DNA of 64,000 nucleotides, from positions 1 to 64,000 of the forward strand of contig CALLUG010000010.1 of the NCBI GenBank assembly GCA_938011315.1. The letters are read 5' to 3'. The notes under the pieces are model-generated. The model did no database searches and was not told where the DNA came from. It saw only the letters and a program-made list of their open reading frames with translations. This DNA comes from an uncultured Flavobacteriaceae bacterium (GTDB lineage: Bacteria > Bacteroidota > Bacteroidia > Flavobacteriales > Flavobacteriaceae). How positions within the stretch are numbered: position 1 is the first letter of the stretch; every line of letters begins with the position of its first letter. The position numbers and the translations under genes were made by a program. Positions 16,616 through 25,333 of this stretch are shown one piece after another.

Positions 16616-16935
16616 TCAAAACCAACTGTCTATTTCTTCTGCTGTTTTGATTGAATAATAAGCGAATTTTTCAGCCCAACTCAATTCTCTCCAAGATGAG
16701 CTTTTTGGAGTAGAACAACTATTGCCACTTTCATTACCACAAACGTCTAACCATTTTGGACCTTTAGACCCTTCAACAAGATAAGCTGTGCTTGCGTAAC
16801 TAAAGCTTTGAGAGTACGCTGTATATACATTTGATGGCAACGTTCAGTATAAGAAACGTAGGGCAGGTGATAAGCACTTTCGTTTCTAGCCAAATATAAA
16901 TATTTTGCTTTTATCTTTTCTACTATAAATGCCAA
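16616..16935 (-). pseudogene. Probable remnant of a small peptide gene
   Basis: Two overlapping minus-strand frames make up this stretch. The upstream one reads AFIVEKIKAKYLYLARNES. The downstream one reads SYASTAYLVEGSKGPKWLDV, then two cysteines (DVCGNESGNSC), and ends AEEIDSWF at 16616. Its only possible start is TTG. A terminator follows at once. In Bacteroidetes small exported peptides (NVEALA type) commonly precede 6-bladed propeller lipoprotein genes, and this one precedes such a gene. That identity is a guess. Confidence 0.3.
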
Positions 16936-17134
16936 ATTTTATCTTTAGCGTACTTTGTAAAAAAAACACAGAACTTTGAAGTTAGCACAAAAGTCCTATG
17001 TTTTTTTATATCTTGTTGTATTTTCGTACTTTTTTGTCAAGTTTGTAACGTTGGCAAAGACATACTCTTTTGCAATTTTGCACTTATGTGTTAGCTGTAG
17101 CGAATTGTAAATGTGTATGGCTTTTAGCGTTGGC
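16936..17134. other. Gene-free left border of the restriction-modification cassette
   Basis: I see no gene in this stretch. It carries GTTGGCAAA (17050-17058) and GTTAGCTG (17090-17097). Related words (GTTGGCAAA at 19452-19460 and CGGCTAAC at 19482-19489) occur on the other side of the cassette. Confidence 0.4.
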
Positions 17135-17977
17135 TTATATGCATAATTTTATCAGTTTGCAGTCAATTAATTTTGCAGGATTATTGGGATTTTTTATTTG
17201 TTTATCTTCAATACTAAATCCTTTTTCAGTTATTTCTTCAAGTTTACTTTTACTTTCATTCGGAAAGCTATTGTATTTTTCTACTGGAATTATGCAAACT
17301 AATTCAAAGTCTTTGTCAGTTGGTTCGTGTAAATAATTGAATACTTTTCTTGGGTTTTCAATTTGCCACATTCCTCTAATTCTCAAGTTGGTTATTCCTA
17401 ATGGGTCAACTTGATTAACTCTCCCTAATTCCTTTGTATCTGCAAAAACAACGTCAGGAATAGTTTTTATTCCATCTGAAATGGTTGTTTTTATTCTTTG
17501 ATAAGTTTCGTGTTTTGCTGCATAAGAACTTCCATAAACCATCCATAAAGACTTAATGTTTGTGTCAGATGTGTGTCCAACGCAATAAATTAAATCTTTT
17601 ACTGTCCATTCTTCACAATCTCTACATTCACTTGTTATCATCGGACTTGTATGTCTTAAATCAGTTTTAGGATAACTACTATTTAAAGCCAAACTACTGT
17701 TCGCACTTTGAGTTTTCTTAACCTCAATTGCATCTCCACCTTTTATCATAATATCTGGTGGATTGTTTTGAGAACCTAACCAAGAAAATTCTTTATTATA
17801 AGTTTTTAATCGACTTTGTTCGTCATCAGAATCAAAGGTGTTAGTAAAAGCATCTTTAATGTAATTTTCAAGAGCTTCTCCCATACTATTTGCTCTATTT
17901 CTACCTGAATAAAATTCTCGGATAGCAAAATTCTTATGATTAACAATATTGTAAATTGCCTCTAAAATATTTGTCAT
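17135..17977 (-). CDS. Type II restriction endonuclease, NgoPII family (predicted GGCC)
   Basis: This 280-aa protein matches the NgoPII-type family: [18 protein letters not shown] near the N-terminus, a nuclease core with [16 protein letters not shown] (Asp...Glu-x-Lys, the PD-(D/E)XK pattern), [24 protein letters not shown], and [20 protein letters not shown]. NgoPII cuts GGCC. Its partner methylase here is of the M.HaeIII type, also GGCC-specific, which supports the same target. The start overlaps the methylase stop by 4 bp (ATGA), so it is made after the methylase. A zinc-like CRDCEEW segment lies in the middle. The fold and family are firm; the specificity is inference. Confidence 0.85.
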   Translation of the reverse strand: MTNILEAIYNIVNHKNFAIREFYSGRNRANSMGEALENYIKDAFTNTFDSDDEQSRLKTYNKEFSWLGSQNNPPDIMIKGGDAIEVKKTQSANSSLALNSSYPKTDLRHTSPMITSECRDCEEWTVKDLIYCVGHTSDTNIKSLWMVYGSSYAAKHETYQRIKTTISDGIKTIPDVVFADTKELGRVNQVDPLGITNLRIRGMWQIENPRKVFNYLHEPTDKDFELVCIIPVEKYNSFPNESKSKLEEITEKGFSIEDKQIKNPNNPAKLIDCKLIKLCI

Positions 17978-19023
17978 ATTGCAACTACTTCTTTTGATTT
18001 TGGAATCTTTTTGACTGCTTTATTCGTTTTTTCGTTAGCTTTAATTTGTTTCATAATGCTATTTGCTAAAAACTTCGCTAAATTAACAGGAACAGCATTT
18101 CCAATCATTTTGTAACCTGCTGCGACTTTTTTATAATGGAAAATAAAGTCATTTGGAAAAGTTTGAATTCTTGCACATTCTCTTATACTTAATCTTCTGT
18201 ACAAATGTTCTTTTCCTGGAACAAAAATTCTCTTATTCTTTTCTATAAATTTCATTTTTGGTGCTTGCGGATGAATAGGTGCGTGTCTTCCGCCTGCTTG
18301 AATTGTATAAGATTGTTCATCCCAACTTCTAACTCTGTTTCTTGACATAAAAATTGTAGAAAAACTTCCAATCATATATTCGTGATTTGGAACTACACAA
18401 TTGTCTCCATTTGTATTATTGTATTCTAAGGCCGGCAAAACACCTTCTTTCAAATCAGATATCACATCTTCAAGTGGTATTTTCGGAAAAGTTTCAGTTG
18501 GGAATTGATATTTAAAATTCAAGTCTTTTCTAATTCCAATAAAGAAAACTCTTTTTCGGTCTTGTGGAACATTATAATCAGATGCGTTAAGCATTTGAAA
18601 AGAAAGTTCATATCCTATTCCTGCGTTTCTAAAAAGTTCTTTAATCCCTTCTAAAGCTTCTGTGTGTTTAGAAATCAACATGCCACTAACATTTTCTGCT
18701 AAAAAGAATTTAGGTTGTTTAGCTTCTAATATCCTTATAAAGTCATAAAATAACTGACCTCTCTTATCTTTAATTCCTCTTGCTGCTCCAGCTTCACTCC
18801 AACTTTGGCAAGGTGGACCTCCAATTATTCCATCGCATTCTGGAACTTTATCAGCTGGTATATTTACGATACTTCTTTTGTCAAGTATCGTATTTGGATG
18901 ATTTTTTTCATAAGTTTCCCAAATTTCTTTGTCATATTCGTTTGCCCAAATAACATTAAAACCAGCTTGCTGAAAGCCTAAATCAAGTCCGCCAGCTCCT
19001 GCGAAGAAAGATACTATTTTCAT
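17974..19023 (-). CDS. DNA (cytosine-5) methyltransferase, M.HaeIII-like
   Basis: The 349-aa enzyme shows the ordered C5 motifs: I ([13 protein letters not shown]), IV with catalytic Cys72 (GGPPCQSW), VI with Glu110 (FLAENVSGM), VIII ([10 protein letters not shown]), and IX-X ([30 protein letters not shown]). The stretch [20 protein letters not shown] and the recognition-domain words [17 protein letters not shown] and HPQAPKM closely parallel M.HaeIII, which methylates the inner C of GGCC. It protects host sites from the nuclease encoded next. It lies 3 bp after the control-protein gene and overlaps the nuclease gene by 4 bp. About 20 extra Lys-rich residues close the protein. Confidence 0.92.
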   Translation of the reverse strand: MKIVSFFAGAGGLDLGFQQAGFNVIWANEYDKEIWETYEKNHPNTILDKRSIVNIPADKVPECDGIIGGPPCQSWSEAGAARGIKDKRGQLFYDFIRILEAKQPKFFLAENVSGMLISKHTEALEGIKELFRNAGIGYELSFQMLNASDYNVPQDRKRVFFIGIRKDLNFKYQFPTETFPKIPLEDVISDLKEGVLPALEYNNTNGDNCVVPNHEYMIGSFSTIFMSRNRVRSWDEQSYTIQAGGRHAPIHPQAPKMKFIEKNKRIFVPGKEHLYRRLSIRECARIQTFPNDFIFHYKKVAAGYKMIGNAVPVNLAKFLANSIMKQIKANEKTNKAVKKIPKSKEVVAI

Positions 19024-19026
19024 ATG

Positions 19027-19359
19027 TTATTGTGCTTGAAGTAATTTATTAAGTGTTCTGCGATATTCTGCTTTTTCCTCTGCAACTTGTAAAAGTTGTT
19101 TTGTACAATTTGTCTCGTAAATATGCTTTCCAATTTGGTCAGTCACATATTCATTCCGCAATTCTGTAAGATTTAGTTTGAAGATTTTCGCAAGTTTTGG
19201 TAAGCGTTTTTCGTCAAAATCTCGTTTTCCATTCTCGATTTTACTCAAGTTTGCAGAGTCCAAATTCAGTTTGGCTGCAAGTTGAGTTAAAGTCAATTCA
19301 TTTTCGTTTCGTAAAATTCGGATGTATTCTCCAAATGTAACTTTCATGAGACTTGTCAT
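19027..19359 (-). CDS. XRE-family control protein of the R-M system
   Basis: The protein is 110 aa, or 106 if it starts at the second Met (19347, MKVTFGEYIRILR). It has a helix-turn-helix of the XRE/Cro type (LTQLAAKLNLDSANLSKIEN) and a C-terminal helical extension (EEKAEYRRTLNKLLQAQ) that could be a dimerisation arm. It is the first gene of the cassette, ahead of methylase and nuclease. A perfect inverted repeat covers its own promoter -7 box and first ATG, so autoregulation is likely. With a -7 box this close, the Met at 19347 is the better start. Confidence 0.85.
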   Translation of the reverse strand: MTSLMKVTFGEYIRILRNENELTLTQLAAKLNLDSANLSKIENGKRDFDEKRLPKLAKIFKLNLTELRNEYVTDQIGKHIYETNCTKQLLQVAEEKAEYRRTLNKLLQAQ

Positions 19360-19369
19360 TTTTTGACAA
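19353..19369. promoter_or_regulatory. Operator: perfect inverted repeat over the R-M promoter
   Basis: TTGTCA and TGACAA flank a 5-bp A/T spacer. The repeat overlaps the last three bases of the -7 box and the first possible start codon of the XRE gene. Bound protein would block transcription of the whole cassette. Confidence 0.6.
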
Positions 19370-19397
19370 ATCTAAATATTTTAATTGGAATATTCAA
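19367..19397 (-). promoter_or_regulatory. Promoter of the R-M cassette
   Basis: On the minus strand TTG, a 20-bp spacer and TAGATTTG match the Bacteroidetes promoter pattern (TTG-N19-21-TAnnTTTG). The -7 box overlaps the operator. Confidence 0.6.
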
Positions 19398-19690
19398 TTT
19401 GTGTGTTGGGAAATTTTAGCTCTTTTAGTTTTTTAAGCGTTGGAATTGCGTGTTGGCAAAAACTGAAAATGCTAAAATATGCGGCTAACAGTATGAAACA
19501 CAACACAAATGTTACCACTAAAATATTTTTTTTATTTTCATGTGTTAATTTTTTTAAAAAAACACTAAACCCTCCAAATACAACGCCATTTAAAGGTTTT
19601 TTGCAAACGTATAAAATGACCATTATATCTAGAATTTAAACTTAGACTTACGTAATAGTATTTTTTAGCGGTTACCAGCAATTAGTTTAG
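19398..19690. other. Gene-free right border of the R-M cassette
   Basis: This stretch holds GTTGGCAAA (19452-19460) and CGGCTAAC (19482-19489), echoed at the left border. Reading frames of about 80 codons exist on both strands and overlap each other. The minus-strand one has a hydrophobic stretch but no start signal or homology that I recognise, so I do not call a gene. Confidence 0.4.
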
Positions 19691-19698
19691 TATTTTTG
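19691..19698 (+). promoter_or_regulatory. -7 promoter element for ppa
   Basis: TATTTTTG fits TAnnTTTG and lies 17 bp before the ATG of the pyrophosphatase gene. The -33 region is not a clear match. Confidence 0.45.
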
Positions 19699-19715
19699 CA
19701 GGCTTAAAAAATGAT

Positions 19716-20243
19716 ATGGACGCAAAGAATCAACAAACTTTTGATGTTTTAATAGAAATCCCAAAGGGCAGTAGAAACAAATATGAATACGATTTTAAAT
19801 TACATAAAATACGTTTTGATCGTATGTTATTTTCATCTATGATGTACCCTGGAGATTATGGTTTTATCCCCGAAACCTTAGCGCTAGATGGAGACCCTCT
19901 AGATGTATTGGTTATGGGTACAGAGCCAACATTTCCTATGTGTGTTATGGAGGTAAAACCGATAGGTGTTTTTCATATGGCAGACGAAAAAGGCCCTGAC
20001 GAAAAATTAATTTGTGTTCCTGTTACAGACCCTATCTGGAATAGCTACAACGATATTACAGACCTAAACCCACACCGAAAAAAGGAAATTACTCACTTTT
20101 TTCAGGTTTATAAAGATTTAGAAAAAAAGAAAGTTGATGTTGGTGGTTGGGGTAACGCCCATGAAGCCTATACTATTTTAAATAAATGTATTGAACGCTA
20201 CAAAAATAGCACGCATCAAGCTAATGGCGATTTTACAATTTAA
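19716..20243 (+). CDS. ppa: Inorganic pyrophosphatase, family I
   Basis: This 175-aa cytoplasmic enzyme hydrolyses pyrophosphate and so drives biosynthetic reactions. The family I signature is present: EIPKGSRNKYEYD near the N-terminus, MMYPGDYGFIPETL, and DGDPLDVLVMG with the magnesium-binding aspartates, followed by DEKLICVPV. Length is normal for the bacterial hexameric form. It is transcribed alone. A palindromic repeat begins just after the stop codon and may serve as its transcript end. Confidence 0.96.
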   Translation: MDAKNQQTFDVLIEIPKGSRNKYEYDFKLHKIRFDRMLFSSMMYPGDYGFIPETLALDGDPLDVLVMGTEPTFPMCVMEVKPIGVFHMADEKGPDEKLICVPVTDPIWNSYNDITDLNPHRKKEITHFFQVYKDLEKKKVDVGGWGNAHEAYTILNKCIERYKNSTHQANGDFTI

Positions 20244-20244
20244 T

Positions 20245-20405
20245 AGTACCAATTAGGACTCAAAATAAGCGATATCATTCGTTTCTATTGCGTCTATATA
20301 TTACTGTAAAGAAACGTAACTAAGGCTATGTTTAGGTTTTCTATGTCATCTAAACAACTATATACCAAAGTTATTTATAACTCATTTTAAATAACAATTG
20401 GTATA
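20245..20405 (-). repeat. Palindromic intergenic repeat, copy B (long form, reversed)
   Basis: Read on the minus strand it begins TATACCAATTGTTATTTAAA, contains the shared core AAACCTAAACATAGCC, and ends GCTTATTTTGAGTCC. It aligns along most of its length with copy D (61981-62147). It lies immediately after ppa and has no coding capacity. Confidence 0.8.
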
Positions 20406-20504
20406 ACAAAACTGACACAGTAAACCCAACAATTTATATTGAGTTTTGATATTGTGCGTGTGTTTTGTATCTTGTGTATTGGTGTTTTATCTTTAAATTA
20501 AGTT

Positions 20505-20918
20505 ATGATGACTAAAAAGAAACGTGATTTTATTATTTGTGTAGCCTTAGTTCTGCCATTTATATTACATGGTATTGGGTTAACAACATTGTTTAGTAGA
20601 GTTTTTAATGAGCAAATAACTAAGAGCCATTTTTTTGTAGGCGCCATATTTGGATTCATTGTTTGGCTATTTGAGGTTAGGTCTATAATATTACGCATTG
20701 AAAAAAAACATAAATTGCATATGTACTCGATGCTGATAATACGGTTTGTTTTATGCGGTATTGGCTTAATGTCGATTGTTAGTGAGCTTTTTAATTATAA
20801 AATGGCCGACTATCATTTTGTTGTTGGGGGATTAATAGGATTACTCATCTATCATTTAGAGATTAAAACTATCTTGCTAATTCTTACAAGTCATAATCAT
20901 AATAAAATACCACAATAA
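20505..20918 (+). CDS. Four-helix membrane protein made of two repeats (unknown function)
   Basis: The 137-aa protein has four predicted transmembrane segments in two similar halves. The first half has GIGLTTLFSRVFN, then HFFVGAIFGFIVWLFEVRSI. The second has GIGLMSIVSELFN, then HFVVGGLIGLLIYHLEIKTI. Each pair matches position by position (GIGL, the HF-VG-x-G spacing and a Glu near the end of the second helix), so the gene arose by internal duplication. It is likely an inner-membrane protein. It has no motif that I recognise and stands alone between a repeat and a terminator. Confidence 0.65.
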   Translation: MMTKKKRDFIICVALVLPFILHGIGLTTLFSRVFNEQITKSHFFVGAIFGFIVWLFEVRSIILRIEKKHKLHMYSMLIIRFVLCGIGLMSIVSELFNYKMADYHFVVGGLIGLLIYHLEIKTILLILTSHNHNKIPQ

Positions 20919-21022
20919 ATCTCTGCCTACAACCATGTGATTTTGAGTGCGCTAGTACTATAAAATAATATGACTTAATAAGCCTATATATTATTGCAGT
21001 CTTAAACTCGCGTATTGAAATA

Positions 21023-21067
21023 AAGCCTATGATATTACAATAAAAATAATTGTATTATCATAGGCTT
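21023..21067 (-). terminator. Long hairpin terminator of the T9SS protein gene
   Basis: AAGCCTATGATA pairs with TATCATAGGCTT with further pairing inward (about 18 bp in all). It sits 12 bp after the stop codon of the large minus-strand gene and may also stop plus-strand transcripts. Confidence 0.7.
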
Positions 21068-21078
21068 ATAGGTTTTAC

Positions 21079-24000
21079 TTATTGCTTAATTATTTTTAAA
21101 ATCTCCTCAGTATTATTCATGTCTACGTTAACAAAATAAAGACCCTGCGCCATAGCATCAAACGGAAGTGTAATCTTATTGTTAGACATACTTAAGCGAT
21201 TACTATATACTAGCTGTCCTGTAATGTTATACACCCTAACAGGGATTAGCTTACCGCTTGAAGTATCGCTGTTATTAGGAATATGTATTGTTAACTGACT
21301 GGTTACAGGATTAGGGAATGCAAACACAGTGGTTTCGATACTATTTACATCAAACGTGAAACTGCCTTCACACAATCGTGAAGAGGTAACTTCTAATAAT
21401 CCCGAACCTACTAGCTCTAGCGCTAATACATTTTCATTTGTGATTTGAATTAATTCATCATTAAAGCGTATTTCAAATGGTCCAGTACCTTCTTCTATAC
21501 TGAATGTAAACAATTGTGTATTGGGGTTAGCAGATGATAGTACGCCATTAAAGTCGATATTTAAAGGGCTTGCACTATTAACATCGAGCTCAAAGCAAGT
21601 TTGAAAAACTTGCCCATCTACAGAAACACAAACGGTATAGCGTCCAGCAGGAACATCTTCAAATACTGCTGTAGAGTTAAAACTTATTGTTGTGTTTATT
21701 CCATTTCCAGATAAATTTGCGGTGTAATCAAAATCAATTGCATTTGCCGTTACAGTAACGTTACCGTTATTAAGCCCAGGGCAGGTTTCTGAGGTAACTT
21801 CTACCCTTATATTATTAGGGTCTGTAAAAGTACCTCCTGTAAATCGTCCTGTAAACACACCGCGTCCGTGAGTTGTTGCTAAAACTTCGTTTCGTGAAGC
21901 TCGTAAATCTAAATCCCGAACAGGAACATTACTCATCCCATTAAACGACTGTACCCAGTTTGGGTTAGTGGCTAAAAAATTGTTAGTTCTCCAAACACCA
22001 AATTGTGTTCCTACAATAACTTCATTTGGGTCAAATGGGTTTTGTAAAATTGTAAACACAGGGATGTCGGGTAAGTCACCTTGTTTTGGACTCCAATTTA
22101 CTCCGCCATTTTCAGAATAGAAAATACTTTCAACACCGTAATTAGATATAGTTGCCATAATAATGTCCTCATTAGCTCCAAATTCTATATCGCTTATTGA
22201 CCCAACAAAATCTGTAGTTTGTATAAGTCTAAACGAGGGGTTTGTATCGGCATCATCGATATTTATAATCCTACTTTGTTCTGTCCCCACCAGTAGCCTA
22301 GTTGCTGTTGAGTTGAAAGGGGAAACTTGCATTGCAGAAATAGTTCCTACAAGCAAAGCGTTTGTAAGGGTTTGTTCAATAATATTTTCGCGACCATTCT
22401 GAAAATTAGAATATCTTGCAACCTGAGTTCCGTCAGAAGTGTTTGTTGCATTGATATAAAGAATGTCTAAATTGGTGTCTATAACCGCTTCATTAATAAA
22501 GTTTCCGCCATCTCTGTTGCTGTTTCCTTGGTCTGTAATTGAGTAGTTTGCGGAGCTTATTTGGTTAAAGAAACTTGGAGGCGATGTTCTAGCGGCTCCA
22601 GTCCTAACGATGGGCAACTCAAAATAAGTATAGTTTATAAACTGTGTGGATGCTATAAAATATTGTCCTTGGTCATCAAACTGTGCAAAAGCTCCATCAC
22701 CAGAGGTAATATCAAAAAAACGATTATTACCTGTTGTTGGGGTGAAATTAAAAAGGTTACCATTGTCTTGAGCTGCCGCTGCAATATTACCCGTAGCATC
22801 ATTAATAGCTCCTGTATAAAATTGAGTAACATTATAGCCCCTATTTCTAGCTTCGATATTTCTATTGCCTTGCGAACTACTGTTCTCTAAATCTCTTCCA
22901 TAAAAAATACCGCCATCTGTACCAAAAACAGCTTGGTTGGAGTTATTAGGATTAAACACAATAGCATGTATGTCTGCATGCATTACAGAAATATCTAAAG
23001 ACGACGCAAACGATTCATTTTGCCTAGAAATTTGTTCCCAATCTACCGTCCTTGAGTCTTGATCGACATTACCCCTAAAACTATTAATCCCTCCTATGTA
23101 GAGTATATTTTCGTTATTGGGATCGACCTCTATAGGTAAATTATAAAACGCTTGTTCTCTTGCATAATCATTAGCATCTACTGTGGTATCGACATCATTA
23201 GGTTCTTCTAAGCTGCTAATGTTCGCAAAAGCATCTGAGGTAATAAACAAATCGGCCTCACCATTAACATCTGCAGCAATATAAAATAGGTTTGAATTTT
23301 CTGGAGAGGTTGCTATTTCAGTTCTTGCTGCGTTTGGGATATTATTTATAAACGTAAAATTAATCCCGTCTGAAGAGGTGTATATTTCCCCACCGTTAGA
23401 CAAACCAAAAGAAGAGGTTGTTGCTAACCAAATATTGTTGTCGGCATCTATCTCTAAATCGTTGGGATTAATTCCTGGAAAAGGGGAGCTGTTGCTAGGT
23501 GAGTCAATGTTTAGTTGTGTCCAACTATCGCCATTATCGACAGAGCGATATACCCCTCTACTTTCTAAACCTAAAAAGGCAAGAGGGTCGGCATTATCAC
23601 CAGGAGCAGCAACGTTAACACCTACTGCTGCCGCAAAATAAACTTCTGTACTTCCATTTACAGTTCTAGTAATAATATCGTTTACATAAAAAATTCCTCC
23701 AATACGAATCTGTTCGCCGTCTGTACTTAATGTTGAAGTTCCATCTGGACCCCCAAAAATCATTTCCCAAGTTACCCCTGCATTAGTGGATCTGTAAATT
23801 CCATTTCCTATCACATTCCCCTGAGTATAAGACTCGCCTGAGGCAATATACAATATAGCTGGATTATTAGGGTCCGATACTATTTTGGTTACCGCTATAT
23901 TTTCTGGCACTCCAGAAACCAATTGCCAAGTTGTGTTTTCGTTTTCTATATTTTGGTTTACCCATAGACCTCCGCTAACGCCTCCAGCAAAAACTCTAGT

Positions 24001-24438
24001 GCCATTAGAGTCGTTAGGATCGTACAAAATGGCTCTAGTTCTACCTCCCACATTACTAGGGCCTCGCTCTACCCAAGCATTATTGGTAGACTCTCCTGGG
24101 ACACCAAAAACACTATTAGCGTCCAAATTATTATTGTTTTTGATTAATTCATGCTGAATTTTTAGAGCGTTCTCGTAATTAGGGTAGCCTAAGTTAGGAT
24201 CTAGAGTACGTTCCCATTCTTGCTCAAAAAAAGCATTTGGAGGCAAGCCCAAATGTTTCCGTTCTTTTCTACCCAAAAACTTTGTGTTTTTGTATGGGCT
24301 GTTAGCTAAGTGTTTGGCATGTTGTTCTTTAAGCTTTGATATTTTAGCATCTGTAGTATTTGTATTATAGTGTTTTAGTAAAACGACGGTCAAGACAAAA
24401 GCACACAATAAACTTAATGAGAGTAATTTCTTTTTCAT
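21079..24438 (-). CDS. Large T9SS-exported BNR/sortilin-like repeat protein
   Basis: The 1119-aa protein starts with a signal peptide or anchor (MKKKLLSLSLLCAFVLTVVL). The middle (about 130-850) holds BNR/VPS10-like propeller repeats: GIYRSTNAGVTWEMI, GVYRSVDNGDSWTQL, FYSENGGVNWSPKQG and GVWRTNN. Two shorter beta domains follow (from VEVTSETCPG and FNGVLSSANP). The last ~85 residues are a type IX secretion sorting domain: FAFPNPVTSQLTI, YNITGQLVYSN and AQGLYFVNVD. It is therefore exported across the outer membrane and anchored or released there. A role in adhesion or polymer binding or degradation is typical of such proteins but cannot be assigned. It is transcribed alone. Confidence 0.85.
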   Translation of the reverse strand: MKKKLLSLSLLCAFVLTVVLLKHYNTNTTDAKISKLKEQHAKHLANSPYKNTKFLGRKERKHLGLPPNAFFEQEWERTLDPNLGYPNYENALKIQHELIKNNNNLDANSVFGVPGESTNNAWVERGPSNVGGRTRAILYDPNDSNGTRVFAGGVSGGLWVNQNIENENTTWQLVSGVPENIAVTKIVSDPNNPAILYIASGESYTQGNVIGNGIYRSTNAGVTWEMIFGGPDGTSTLSTDGEQIRIGGIFYVNDIITRTVNGSTEVYFAAAVGVNVAAPGDNADPLAFLGLESRGVYRSVDNGDSWTQLNIDSPSNSSPFPGINPNDLEIDADNNIWLATTSSFGLSNGGEIYTSSDGINFTFINNIPNAARTEIATSPENSNLFYIAADVNGEADLFITSDAFANISSLEEPNDVDTTVDANDYAREQAFYNLPIEVDPNNENILYIGGINSFRGNVDQDSRTVDWEQISRQNESFASSLDISVMHADIHAIVFNPNNSNQAVFGTDGGIFYGRDLENSSSQGNRNIEARNRGYNVTQFYTGAINDATGNIAAAAQDNGNLFNFTPTTGNNRFFDITSGDGAFAQFDDQGQYFIASTQFINYTYFELPIVRTGAARTSPPSFFNQISSANYSITDQGNSNRDGGNFINEAVIDTNLDILYINATNTSDGTQVARYSNFQNGRENIIEQTLTNALLVGTISAMQVSPFNSTATRLLVGTEQSRIINIDDADTNPSFRLIQTTDFVGSISDIEFGANEDIIMATISNYGVESIFYSENGGVNWSPKQGDLPDIPVFTILQNPFDPNEVIVGTQFGVWRTNNFLATNPNWVQSFNGMSNVPVRDLDLRASRNEVLATTHGRGVFTGRFTGGTFTDPNNIRVEVTSETCPGLNNGNVTVTANAIDFDYTANLSGNGINTTISFNSTAVFEDVPAGRYTVCVSVDGQVFQTCFELDVNSASPLNIDFNGVLSSANPNTQLFTFSIEEGTGPFEIRFNDELIQITNENVLALELVGSGLLEVTSSRLCEGSFTFDVNSIETTVFAFPNPVTSQLTIHIPNNSDTSSGKLIPVRVYNITGQLVYSNRLSMSNNKITLPFDAMAQGLYFVNVDMNNTEEILKIIKQ

Positions 24439-24648
24439 AGGAAGGGGGAATTAATCTACTAAGTTAAGGGTATTATTCATAAAAACAAAAACTAATTGGT
24501 GTTTTACCCATTATAAGCGATGCTTTGTTATTGAAATTAAATAAAATTACGCTTTTTAGAATAGAATACAAATGCACTCAATAAACTAGATTGTTTAACT
24601 TTTGTTGATACGCATTTTTTTAATTAAATTTATAGCAAATATAAATTT
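24439..24648. other. Divergent intergenic region
   Basis: The region is AT-rich and lies between the T9SS gene and the DUF4136 lipoprotein gene. It must hold the promoters for both. I see no clean TAnnTTTG pair on either strand and no other structure. Confidence 0.3.
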
Positions 24649-25173
24649 ATGAAATATCTAAAAGCAATAGTATTACTATTATTACTCAGCGCGTGCTCAC
24701 CAATACTAGTAAATTATGATTATGATAATAAAATTGATTTCACAACTTATAAGACCTACAACTATTCTCCCGATAGAGATACTGGCTTAAGTGAGCTAGA
24801 CGAAGATAGACTGCTAGATGCTATAGACAGTATAATGACCTTAAAAGGTTTAAAACTCTCTAATACTCCAGATTTTTTTATTAATGTTAAAAGTGGCGAG
24901 TATCAAAACAACCAGCAGAGTGCCGTGGGAGTAGGTCTAGGAGGTACAGGGCGTAATATTGGCGGAGGGCTATCTATAGGCTTACCTATAGGCGCATTAG
25001 TTAACCGACAAATTACTATCGACTTTATAGACCAAACAAAAAACAAATTGTTTTGGCAAGCGATAAGTAAAAGTTCTTATAGCCCTAAAGCGAGTCCAGA
25101 AAAACGAGATTCAAAATTTAAAGCTATTGCAAAAAAAACACTCTCTAAATATCCACCAAAACAAAAGCAGTAA
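24649..25173 (+). CDS. DUF4136-type lipoprotein
   Basis: This 174-aa protein has a lipoprotein signal (MKYLKAIVLLLLLSACS, Cys16). The DUF4136 pattern follows: VNYDYDNKIDFTTYKTYNYS near the start, LLDAIDSIMTLKGLKLS, PDFFINV, a glycine-rich loop (VGVGLGGTGRNIGGG), and ITIDFIDQTKNKLFWQA. Family members are envelope lipoproteins with no known biochemical role. The stop codon is inside the left arm of a terminator hairpin, so the gene is a single unit. Confidence 0.85.
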   Translation: MKYLKAIVLLLLLSACSPILVNYDYDNKIDFTTYKTYNYSPDRDTGLSELDEDRLLDAIDSIMTLKGLKLSNTPDFFINVKSGEYQNNQQSAVGVGLGGTGRNIGGGLSIGLPIGALVNRQITIDFIDQTKNKLFWQAISKSSYSPKASPEKRDSKFKAIAKKTLSKYPPKQKQ

Positions 25174-25208
25174 AAAAAACTTGCTTTGCAACATTTTTTA
25201 CTGCTTTT
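25163..25208 (+). terminator. Terminator overlapping the stop codon of the DUF4136 gene
   Basis: AAAAGCAGTAAAAAA pairs perfectly with TTTTTTACTGCTTTT around a 16-nt loop. The TAA stop codon lies in the left arm. Confidence 0.75.
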
Positions 25209-25300
25209 ATTATTTAAAATGAACTATAAATAATTTGAAATATTTTATGATTAGATAAAACAGAAGATATATAGCTTATTTTGAATAGTAACTTGGATTA
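25209..25300 (+). repeat. Palindromic intergenic repeat, copy C (short, decayed)
   Basis: It contains TTATTTAAAATGAACTATAA and ends AGCTTATTTTGAATAGTAAC. It matches both ends of copies A, B and D but lacks the outer TATACCAA end and the inner hairpin. It starts directly after the terminator of the DUF4136 gene. Confidence 0.65.
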
Positions 25301-25333
25301 CTGCTTAATGAAGGTACTAATTATATTAGAACC

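Noticed and set aside
17041-17134. Integron attC-like sites next to the R-M cassette
   Set aside because: The GTTAGC words do not fit the GTTRRRY core and there is no integrase or array of cassettes.
19381-19639. Overlapping 80-codon frames on both strands beside the R-M promoter
   Set aside because: They cover the promoter region of the control protein, overlap each other on opposite strands and show no homology that I recognise. A hydrophobic stretch is easy to get in AT-rich DNA.
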